Assembly: GCF_000473145.1 (NCBI RefSeq)
Contig: NZ_KI421500.1
Span: forward strand, 225-64,224
Source of the DNA: Leisingera daeponensis DSM 23529
GTDB taxonomy: Bacteria; Pseudomonadota; Alphaproteobacteria; Rhodobacterales; Rhodobacteraceae
Length of the DNA stretch: 64,000 nt
Reading direction: 5' to 3'
Shown: piece by piece, positions 1 through 7,018 of the stretch
Layout of the letters: every line of letters begins with the position of its first letter
Position numbering within the stretch: position 1 is the stretch's first letter
Notes under the pieces: generated by a model
What the model was told of the DNA's origin: nothing
The model's input: the letters and a program-made list of their open reading frames with translations, nothing else
The model's database searches: none
Position numbers and translations under genes: made by a program

Positions 1-840
1 CATACTGGCCGTTTGGAAGCGGTTTCTGGCCAGCTGCGGGTATCTGGCCCTTTCAAGTGATGCGGCTGTTCCGGCCGGAACTTTCGCCGCTGCTGGGAGC
101 ATGCCTCACAAGTGCGGCAGGCCATGCTGGCTGTTCGGAAGCGGTTTCTGGCCAGCTGTGGCTATCTGGCCCTTTCAGGTGATACGGCTGTTCCGGCCGG
201 AACTTTGGTGGTCATCTGACCCGTCCAGGCGCGGCAGCGTCATACCGGCCGTTTGGAAGCAGTTCCTGGCCGGCTGTGGCCATCGGTCCTTTTCAAGCGA
301 TACGGCTGTTCCGGCCGGAACTTTCGCCGCTGCTGGGCGCATGCCTCACAAGTGCGGCAGCGTCATGCCGGCTGTTCAGAAGCGGTTTCTGGCCAGCTGT
401 GGGTATCTGGCCCTTTCAGGTGATACGGCTGTTCCGGTCGGAACTTTGGTGGCCATCTGACCCGTCCAGGCGGTACGGCTGTTCCGGCCGGAACTTTGGT
501 GGCCATCTGGCCCGTCCAGGCGATGCAGCAATTCCGGCCGGAACTTTCGCCGCTGCTGGGCGCATGCCTCACAAGTGCGGCAGCGTCATACTGGCCGTTT
601 GGAAGCGGTTTCTGGCCAGCTGCGGCTATCTGGCCCTTTCAAGTGATGCGGCTGTTCCGGCCGGAACTTTCGCCGCTGCTGGGAGCATGCCTCACAAGTG
701 CGACAGGCCATGCTGGCTGTTCGGAAGCGGTTTCTGGCCAGCTGTGGCTATCTGGCCCTTTCAGGTGATACGGTTGTTCCGGCCGGAACTTTGGTGGCCA
801 TCTGGCCCGCCCAGGCGATACGGCTGTTCCGGCCGGAACT
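1..840. repeat. Degenerate tandem repeat array with a recurring 12-bp palindrome
   Basis: The stretch is built from diverged units. The landmark GGAAGCGGTTTCTGGCC-type segment recurs near 14, 135, 254, 377, 601 and 722, giving a spacing of about 121 bp, with one interval of about 224. Shorter modules of about 50 bp (GGAACTTTGGTGGCCATCTG) are interspersed. The palindrome TTCCGGCCGGAA recurs at 69, 191, 309, 482, 532, 655, 777 and 827, plus a one-mismatch copy at 432. Unit lengths (119, 121, 123) do not keep a reading frame, so the short ORFs across it are not convincing genes. The array lies just downstream of two tyrosine recombinase genes and continues past the left window edge. A role as recombinase binding region is inference. 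Confidence 0.8.
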
Positions 841-970
841 TCCGCCGGGGCCGAACGCATCTCTCTGTGGCGCCGCAGAGAGGTTTTGCTGTCGGCAATT
901 GGGGTGCTGGCTGACCTCGGAAACCCGTTCAGGAGTTGAGACGGAAGGCTGTTCTTCAGCCCAGTCCTCT

Positions 971-2335
971 TTAATCTTCTCGCCGTGCGAGAAGGTCGAG
1001 GCGGTGCGCCCGGAGTTTTGCACGTGCTCTTCGACCGGCCCGCTTGCATCGGCCTTTTAGGATATAGTCCTGCGCCGTGCGGCTATTGCCTTGGCCGCAG
1101 AGGGTGAGCGCAATCCACTGGTCGTCGTCCTCGCTGTCGAACATCATGGTGTGCCAGAGCGAGCGAATGATGTGCTCTCCGATCCCGAAGTGCCGCTTCC
1201 AGCATTGCGACGGCCATCCCACGAGAACGCCGGAGTTTCCTCCATCTCGAGAGAACAGTGGGGTTCCCGCCTTGCGATCGTAGGCCTCCCAGAATTCGCA
1301 TGCCGGCATGTCCAGCATCACGACCGCATCGAGGAACGGGGTGAGTTCCGGCCAAAGTTCCGGGCGCCGATACTCGCAGCCCGTCTTGTTCATGTCCAAC
1401 TCAAGGCTCCAGTAATCTGCGTGTCGCCGCAGATGGGTCTCGAAGCGGATGCGGTGCAGGTCGCCGCACCGCAGCGGGCAGACCACGCTGAGCGCAAGAC
1501 AGGTCGCATCGAGCACCAGGCGCGCGCGCCTTTCAGACCCGACCGGAGCGGCTCCCGCCATCTCCAGAAGTTCGCTGGCTCGGACCCAGACATCCTCTAC
1601 CTGCGTGACGTTGGAGTTTACCCACAGGTCCTTGCGCTTCCTCTCTTTCCGCCCAGATTTCTCGTAGCGCGTTTTCAGTTTGGTCAGCCGGTCGATCAAA
1701 TCCTCGTCGAGATCGCACCAGACGGCGAAGGTGCGGAGTTCCTTCAGCCGGACGGCGATGCTGCGATTGGCGTTGCCGGCCTTGTAGCGGGCCGCCCGCC
1801 AGAGATCGACCGTCTCCACGGTCAGTTCGACAGAGCGGTCGTGATCGAGGCAGGTTCTGGCGAGGACACGGAGCGTCGAAGCAATCGATCCGATCACCTT
1901 CGCAGCGGGTGGCGTGCGGTCGTCGATACTGATAAGCCCTTCAGACATTGTCGTGCGCAGCGAGCGCATGTCGTGCAGCGTCCGGCGCCAGAAGCGCGGC
2001 AGCTGTATCTCAGGAACCGACAACTCAGCTCGTTTCCGTTCCTTCCGGTTCTCCCGGGTTTCGGCTTCGGGGTGATCCTTCCGCCAGCGCTGCGAACGCT
2101 TAGCTTTCAGGGCGAGCCGGAGCGGTCTCGCGTGGGATGGGCGGGCAAGGTTCAGGACCTTCTGCAACCGCTCCAGTTGGCTGAGACTGCCGAAAGCCTC
2201 GAAGTCTTCCCGCTCCGGCACTTGAACGGTTCGGGCGGCGAGGTGCGCATCCCAGCGGTGGAGAAGCCGCCGGGAGGCGCCGTCGAGCGCCGCAGCGCTC
2301 GAAGGGAGTGCGGGAACGGCGGACTTAGGTCGCAT
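971..2335 (-). CDS. Divergent tyrosine recombinase, second of an overlapping pair
   Basis: 454 aa from the ATG at 2335, which lies inside the 3' end of the preceding recombinase gene (11-bp overlap, translational coupling). The C-terminal half carries a recognisable tyrosine recombinase skeleton: Arg I in CPLRCGDL (R289), HxxR in GEHIIRSLWH (H388, R391) and the nucleophile in SRTAQDYIL (Y424). The usual LxGH motif reads LCGQ, so that His is replaced. The N-terminal 250 residues are basic and match nothing I recognise. Overlapping recombinase pairs beside an excisionase-like gene are typical of Tn554-like and recombinase-in-trio elements, so it probably acts together with its partner. An upstream start near 2434 is possible in frame but would overlap the partner by 110 bp. 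Confidence 0.75.
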   Translation of the reverse strand: MRPKSAVPALPSSAAALDGASRRLLHRWDAHLAARTVQVPEREDFEAFGSLSQLERLQKVLNLARPSHARPLRLALKAKRSQRWRKDHPEAETRENRKERKRAELSVPEIQLPRFWRRTLHDMRSLRTTMSEGLISIDDRTPPAAKVIGSIASTLRVLARTCLDHDRSVELTVETVDLWRAARYKAGNANRSIAVRLKELRTFAVWCDLDEDLIDRLTKLKTRYEKSGRKERKRKDLWVNSNVTQVEDVWVRASELLEMAGAAPVGSERRARLVLDATCLALSVVCPLRCGDLHRIRFETHLRRHADYWSLELDMNKTGCEYRRPELWPELTPFLDAVVMLDMPACEFWEAYDRKAGTPLFSRDGGNSGVLVGWPSQCWKRHFGIGEHIIRSLWHTMMFDSEDDDQWIALTLCGQGNSRTAQDYILKGRCKRAGRRARAKLRAHRLDLLARRED

Positions 2336-4169
2336 CGGCAAAGTCTCCCTGACGGTGTTTGCCGGAGAAGGCGCGCTTCTCCCGGAGTTTCTGGCGGCCT
2401 GCCTCGGACGCGCGGCGCTCATTGAGCCAGCCATAGTATTTCCGGACGGTCATTTCGTCGTCGCCGAGAAGTGCTGCCGCTTCAGCCCAAGCGTTAGGGT
2501 CGACCGAGAGAATCCAGTAGACGCAGACGTGGCGCGCCTGATGCATCGTCATGTCGAAACCGACCTCAAGACAGGCCGCGCGGAAAGTTGCAGCGAAGCC
2601 GGAGCGCTCCATTGGGCGTTCCGTGGTGGAGGGGAACAGGTAGTCGCTGTCGGCGTGATTTTTCCCGAAGGGATGGGCGGCAACGAGGCGCGGCCTGATC
2701 TCGGTGAGATACCAGTGCAGGATCGGCCCCAGATCATCGTCGGCGATCTCATCGATGTCGGCGTTGTTCTTGACCTGCTCGCCTGGAATCTTGAGGCGTA
2801 GCACCCGAAGACGGGGATCTTGCATGAACTCTTCCGTGTCGAATTCCGCTTCCTCGCCGCGCATCCGGAGGGTGCGGAGATTCGTAGAACGAACCGGCGA
2901 CGCGCGGAAGAGGATCGCAACCTGAACGGCAGTGACGCCCATGCGCAGGGCCATCATCATTTCACTCGGCCGCACTTTGCGGTTATTGTTGGTGCGGGCG
3001 AGGATCGCCTTCGAGCGCTTCATCAGCAGTTCCGGAAGAAGGTGCGCCTTTTCCTGCTTGGCAATGTTCCGGTCGAACTCCTTGATCCAGCGCTCGCGGC
3101 CCGTCGACATCTTGCCGACTGAATTGGTGCGGATCGCAGGTTTCCGACGCAGTTTCACCAGCCGCTTTTCCTCCTTCGGACAAACCCCCAGATAGACGAT
3201 CGCAAGATGCACGAGCCGTGAAACATGGCAGTGCAGTGTGCTCGTCTCCGCGCTCTGGCCGCGTGCCTTGCGTGCTGTGATCCAGTGGTTGATTGCGGCG
3301 ACGAGGTTCGGATGGGTGATCGCCTCCTTTAGGTCGGCGCTGTCCTCGATCAGGTCCTGGGCTGCGAGTTCGCGCAGAAGCCAGTTCAACGAGGTTTCGT
3401 AGCCGTCGATTGAGGACTGCTTGAACTCCGCCGGGGTGCCCTCGAACTGTGGGCCTTCTTCTCCAAACTGTTTGAAAGACATGATTCGGTCGAAGTCGGA
3501 CCATATCAAAGCCGCCGCGGGATTGCCTGCGCTCCGGCGCCAATTACTGACTTCCGGGCGCAGCATGCGCGGTTGGGGCAAGGGGGCCGCGGGAAGGAGG
3601 CCCGCCAGCCCCGGCAGCTCGTCCTGGCGTTTGATCAGCCGGTTGAGCCCCACCAGGCCGCGACGGAACGACTTCCGGCGCCTGTTGGGGAGGTCCAAGG
3701 CCGTCCGGTCGATCCAGTCCGGAGTGAGATCGGCGAGAGGGAGGCCTGAGCGGGACGCTTCACGCACCACTACACCGATGGTCAGATCCGAGTTGGCCCC
3801 GAGGATCTTTCCTTTGCCCTGGTTGTCACGCACCGTCGTCAGGACGGTTGCGCAGGCGGGGATCAGGGGCACGTGCTGAGGAACGCCGCTCAGGCGTTTG
3901 AGGATCATGCGCACATTCTTGCGCCAGGACTTGAACTCCTGGGCGGACTTGAACGGCGCGGGTACAATATGGACCCGTCCCTTGCCCCACTTCCTGTTGA
4001 AGGCGGCAAGGTCGGCGGAAATGCGGCTCAGGTCAGTCCGGTAGACCTTGGCGGACTTCCGGAGGGAAGCCCGGAGGTTCTTTTCGAAGCTGGCAGCGTA
4101 GCCGAGACCGGGCAGCTGAATCTCGGCGTCCTTCATGGTTTTTGGTTTGTCCATTTGCTTGTCTTTCAT
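2325..4169 (-). CDS. Large tyrosine recombinase / phage integrase family protein
   Basis: 614 aa from the ATG at 4169; ATGs at 4154 and 4136 are alternatives and none has a strong ribosome site. The long frame that continues to 4373 runs through an inverted repeat and is unlikely to be translated. Catalytic skeleton: Arg I in FRASPVRSTNL (R427), HxxR in MHQARH (H543, R546), then LLGDDEMTVRKYYGW with tandem tyrosines Y578/Y579. The LLGH histidine is replaced by Asp570. The long N-terminal part (about 400 aa) would hold the core-binding domain. It overlaps the second recombinase and follows the HTH gene at 4416-4781 in the same direction, so the three probably form one mobility module within the island. 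Confidence 0.8.
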   Translation of the reverse strand: MKDKQMDKPKTMKDAEIQLPGLGYAASFEKNLRASLRKSAKVYRTDLSRISADLAAFNRKWGKGRVHIVPAPFKSAQEFKSWRKNVRMILKRLSGVPQHVPLIPACATVLTTVRDNQGKGKILGANSDLTIGVVVREASRSGLPLADLTPDWIDRTALDLPNRRRKSFRRGLVGLNRLIKRQDELPGLAGLLPAAPLPQPRMLRPEVSNWRRSAGNPAAALIWSDFDRIMSFKQFGEEGPQFEGTPAEFKQSSIDGYETSLNWLLRELAAQDLIEDSADLKEAITHPNLVAAINHWITARKARGQSAETSTLHCHVSRLVHLAIVYLGVCPKEEKRLVKLRRKPAIRTNSVGKMSTGRERWIKEFDRNIAKQEKAHLLPELLMKRSKAILARTNNNRKVRPSEMMMALRMGVTAVQVAILFRASPVRSTNLRTLRMRGEEAEFDTEEFMQDPRLRVLRLKIPGEQVKNNADIDEIADDDLGPILHWYLTEIRPRLVAAHPFGKNHADSDYLFPSTTERPMERSGFAATFRAACLEVGFDMTMHQARHVCVYWILSVDPNAWAEAAALLGDDEMTVRKYYGWLNERRASEAGRQKLREKRAFSGKHRQGDFADAT

Positions 4170-4239
4170 GTCTGAAGTGGCGGGGAGAGGTTCGGAGAAA
4201 GGCCTCTCCACGACCGCGGAAGAAGCGTAGGCTGGCAGT

Positions 4240-4390
4240 GCCGGAAACCAGCCGGTTTGCCGCAAACAACGCGGTTTTAAGGGGGCTTCAGCCGCACACC
4301 CTTGGACATACATGCCGGGTATGTCGGGGAGTGGTCGGCTGAGGTTGCCGCAAAACCGCGTCCAATGCTGCAAACCGGGCTGGTTCCGGC
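4240..4390. repeat. 150-bp imperfect inverted repeat (two 72-nt arms, 7-nt loop)
   Basis: Left arm 4240-4311 and right arm 4319-4390 match as reverse complements over roughly three quarters of positions. Exact blocks include GCCGGAA, CCAGCC, GGTTTGC, ACGCGGTTTT, TCAGCCG and the central GACATAC/GTATGTC around the loop ATGCCGG. It sits between the HTH gene and the recombinase it precedes, so it would be transcribed in the recombinase leader. It could be a recombination core, a directionality-factor site or a folded attenuator; the sequence alone does not decide. Confidence 0.8.
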
Positions 4391-4415
4391 AGGAAGCGGG
4401 TGAAGCCCGTCACGA

Positions 4416-4781
4416 TCAGCCAAGGATCGCGGCCTTCCGGATGTCGCACTCGCGGAATCGCCAATCGGTGCCGAGCCGGATTGCTGGGAGGCTTCCCTTG
4501 AGCGCCCGATCGGTGATTGTGCGCGGCTTCAGGTGGGGAAATAAACGGCCGACCTCGGTGGGCGTCAGCAGAGGTCTGAGGAATTCCGCTTCGTCGGCCC
4601 GGGGCACGTACCTGGCTCCCTCGAGCGCCCAAATGTCGCGCCAGAGGTAGCGCTTTGGCCCTGTCGAGACGGGAGCAGCGCTGGAGCGCTTAAGCAGATT
4701 TCGGACGGTGGGCGGGGTGAGACCCCAATGGCGGGCGATCTGCGCGACGGTGGCAGTGCCCGGATCGGTGTTTTGTGGCAT
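4416..4781 (-). CDS. Excisionase-like helix-turn-helix protein
   Basis: 121 aa. It has two predicted HTH segments: an N-terminal one (TVAQIARHWGLTPPTVRNLL, about residues 11-30) and a C-terminal MerR/HTH_17-type one around LTPTEVGRLFPHLKPRT, ending in LPAIRLGTDWRFRECDI, the wing pattern of excisionase-family DNA-binding proteins. It lies upstream of the two recombinase genes in the same direction, separated from them by the large inverted repeat. The likely role is directionality factor or regulator for the recombinases, inferred from family and position. Confidence 0.7.
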   Translation of the reverse strand: MPQNTDPGTATVAQIARHWGLTPPTVRNLLKRSSAAPVSTGPKRYLWRDIWALEGARYVPRADEAEFLRPLLTPTEVGRLFPHLKPRTITDRALKGSLPAIRLGTDWRFRECDIRKAAILG

Positions 4782-5168
4782 GGTCGGCTCCTTTCAAGAA
4801 GAAACTCGGACCGATGCCGAAAATAAAAATTGCCATTTTCTGGCGGCTACAATTTTTCTATGGTGCGTCAGCAACCCGCCCCTCGGCAGGGGCGGCGGCT
4901 CTCAGTCGTTCAAAAAATTGGCCAAGTCGGAGCATACAAGCTACTGCGTTGGATCGGCCGGACATGGGCAGAGTAGATTTCTCCGATGCGGACGCGAAAG
5001 GCCGGTTCAGCCCATAAGTCGACTGACAATGCTTGGCCCGGTGCATATCAATAGTGGAGGTTTTGAACTGCGCGAATCAAAACGCGGACGAAGTAAATTT
5101 CGCCGCGAGAACGGCGTGCGCACGAACTGACCAGATTTAGACGTATGTAGTATTGGGGGAAATGCAGT
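4782..5168. other. Divergent intergenic region
   Basis: This 387-bp gap separates the HTH gene (minus) from the SIR2 operon (plus). It is more AT-rich than its surroundings, notably around 4815-4860. The SIR2 gene has a GGGGGA ribosome site at 5155-5160. It should hold promoters for both directions; I cannot place them confidently and see no gene. Confidence 0.5.
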
Positions 5169-6488
5169 TTGAGTCCGGAGACATTAGCGCGGCTTCTCGC
5201 ATCTATGAATGCCGGGCGCCTTCTGGTGGTCTGCGGAGCGGGCCTCTCGATGGCTCCGCCCAGCAGTCTGCCTTCCGCCCGTACCGTGGCGGAACGCTGC
5301 TTCGACAAGTACCAGCTCGAGGTTGATCCTGCGTGTGATGTCGCGCTACGTGACAATCTTGAAGCGCTGGCTGAACACTTCGTGGCCACGAATACACTCC
5401 AGTCCGTATTCATCGAGCACTTGGTGCCCTGGCAATCCTTTGCGCGGCCGTACAATCCCGGTCATTCTGCCATCGCCGACTTTTTGCTTACCCGAGCTGC
5501 TGTGGCCGGCATATCCAGCAACTACGACATACTCATCGAGCGCAGTGCCTGGGATTACGGAGCTGACTTTCGTGGTTCGCTCGATGGGGATGAGGCCAAC
5601 GTTGACGTGACGCGCCAAGCGCCGCTTCTGAAGTTTCACGGGTGTTCGCAGCGCGATCCTGCCTCAACGGTCTGGGCCCCCTCGCAGCTTGAAGATCCCA
5701 TCATTTCTGCTCGCATCGAACGCAGCAAGACCTGGATGGCGGCCAACCTGCGACAGAAGGATCTTCTGGTCGTCGGATTTTGGTCAGACTGGGAATATCT
5801 CAACGCTGTGATCGGTGGCGCCTTGGCTGACGTCCAACCACTTTCGGTTACTGTCGTCGATCTCTCGCCGACGAATGCCTTGCAAGAAAAGGCGCCCCAA
5901 CTCTGGCAGATCGCCCATGCCGAAAACGTTCACTTCGAGCATGTCCGCGAGTCTGGAGCAGTAGCCCTCGACGAATTGCGAAAGGCATTTTCCACGAACT
6001 ACTTGCGCCAAGTGCTGGCCGCCGGTAGAGCCGTTTTCGAAGCATCGACCGGTGTACAATGCAATCCAGAGTGGCTCGAAGTCGCCAATTTCGACAGTGA
6101 GACTTTGTATGGGTTGCGCAGGGATGCCGAAGGTGTCGCAGCTGTGCAGCCTGCCACACGTCTTCGTCCTGGTAATGTCGAGGCTCTGGGTTATTTTCAC
6201 CTATTACTGCGCCAGAATGGCGCGACACAGCTCCCGAATGGGTATGATCTGAAAGGTCGCAGCATCCGGGTGCTCAATGGCTCCGAAGCGATCCTCGGAA
6301 CGCTGAGAAAGCAGTTCATCGAACCTCCTGTTACCGTAAGCGCGGATATCGTGGTCGCGGTGGGGGCAACCGATCTCGGCCTTCCCAGCAATGTTGTTCG
6401 AAGCGGTCGAACAGGCGACTTAATACGTCCAGAAGCCGCCGGAGACTGGTTCGATGTCAATGGCGCACGAGAGGAATTGGACATCTAA
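5169..6488 (+). CDS. SIR2-family NADase-like effector protein
   Basis: 439 aa from a TTG at 5169, chosen because GGGGGA lies at ribosome-site distance; an in-frame ATG at 5205 is the alternative but would truncate the nucleotide-binding fold. SIR2 motifs: VVCGAGLS (GAG at 23-25), SSNYD (N118, D120; counterpart of TTNYD), KFHG (H157) and DLLVVGFWSDWEYLN (about 198-212). The catalytic Asn and His of NAD-degrading SIR2 proteins are both present. Residues 250-439 are a separate domain I do not recognise. It overlaps the next gene by 1 nt (TAATG). SIR2 proteins of this kind act as NAD-depleting effectors in several phage-defence systems; with an ABC ATPase two genes downstream, an abortive-infection effector role is the best inference. 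Confidence 0.85.
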   Translation: MSPETLARLLASMNAGRLLVVCGAGLSMAPPSSLPSARTVAERCFDKYQLEVDPACDVALRDNLEALAEHFVATNTLQSVFIEHLVPWQSFARPYNPGHSAIADFLLTRAAVAGISSNYDILIERSAWDYGADFRGSLDGDEANVDVTRQAPLLKFHGCSQRDPASTVWAPSQLEDPIISARIERSKTWMAANLRQKDLLVVGFWSDWEYLNAVIGGALADVQPLSVTVVDLSPTNALQEKAPQLWQIAHAENVHFEHVRESGAVALDELRKAFSTNYLRQVLAAGRAVFEASTGVQCNPEWLEVANFDSETLYGLRRDAEGVAAVQPATRLRPGNVEALGYFHLLLRQNGATQLPNGYDLKGRSIRVLNGSEAILGTLRKQFIEPPVTVSADIVVAVGATDLGLPSNVVRSGRTGDLIRPEAAGDWFDVNGAREELDI

Positions 6489-7018
6489 TGGATATCGCAA
6501 ACCAAGCTGAAATCGTGCTCCGCAATGAACAATATGAAACTTGGTCCTGGTCAGGACCGAACGGTCCAGTAACCTGTTTCGAAAGTGCCGCTGCCATGGG
6601 TTTCGTCCATGTGTTCGAAACCTCAGCCGCCCTCATTGCCGGTTGGCCAGGCACTCAACATACCACCCTTGCTCGATACGCCGCATCCCTGCGAGGTGCT
6701 GGTGACAAAGCGTGGAACGTCTATTCGGTGTTCCTAACCGCCGAGCGTGCGCCTTCGAATGCCCGCGTTGTCGAGCGGATTGAAGAAGACTTCACTCTCA
6801 CGCGGAAGATCGCCCGCACTGCCGTGACGACGACTGAGGACGTAGAGAGGGCTTTAACCCCACTGTTAAGAATTCGCGCGCAACCGCTGCTGGGCGCGAC
6901 GAATTTCGAAGATCGTCTTCGCACCCGTTTGAAAGATGTTCCTGCTAACGCTGTGACGGCCTTCCTCAATGAAACGCCAGCAGTGAATGTTGCTCGAATC
7001 TTGGGGGCTAAGTCATGA
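6488..7018 (+). CDS. Small middle protein of the SIR2-ABC operon (ABC-3C middle-component-like)
   Basis: 176 aa. The start overlaps the SIR2 stop by 1 nt and the stop overlaps the ATPase start (ATGA). There is no signal peptide, membrane segment or catalytic motif. The middle region (NVYSVFLTAE, then RIEEDFTLTRKIARTAV, then PLLRIRAQPLL) resembles what I know of middle components of ABC-three-component systems: a strand, an acidic helix with an RK pair, then a proline-leucine segment. The match is from memory of family features rather than a search. Its position between an effector and an SMC-like ATPase strengthens the assignment. Likely role: adaptor linking ATPase sensing to effector activation. 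Confidence 0.6.
   Translation: MDIANQAEIVLRNEQYETWSWSGPNGPVTCFESAAAMGFVHVFETSAALIAGWPGTQHTTLARYAASLRGAGDKAWNVYSVFLTAERAPSNARVVERIEEDFTLTRKIARTAVTTTEDVERALTPLLRIRAQPLLGATNFEDRLRTRLKDVPANAVTAFLNETPAVNVARILGAKS

Noticed and set aside
1..840. CRISPR array
   Set aside because: Units are about 121 bp, diverged and irregular, without short identical repeats separated by unique spacers, and no cas genes are near.
101..914. Repeat-protein genes across the left-edge array
   Set aside because: Unit lengths of 119, 121 and 123 bp shift the frame between units, so no single repeated peptide is maintained.
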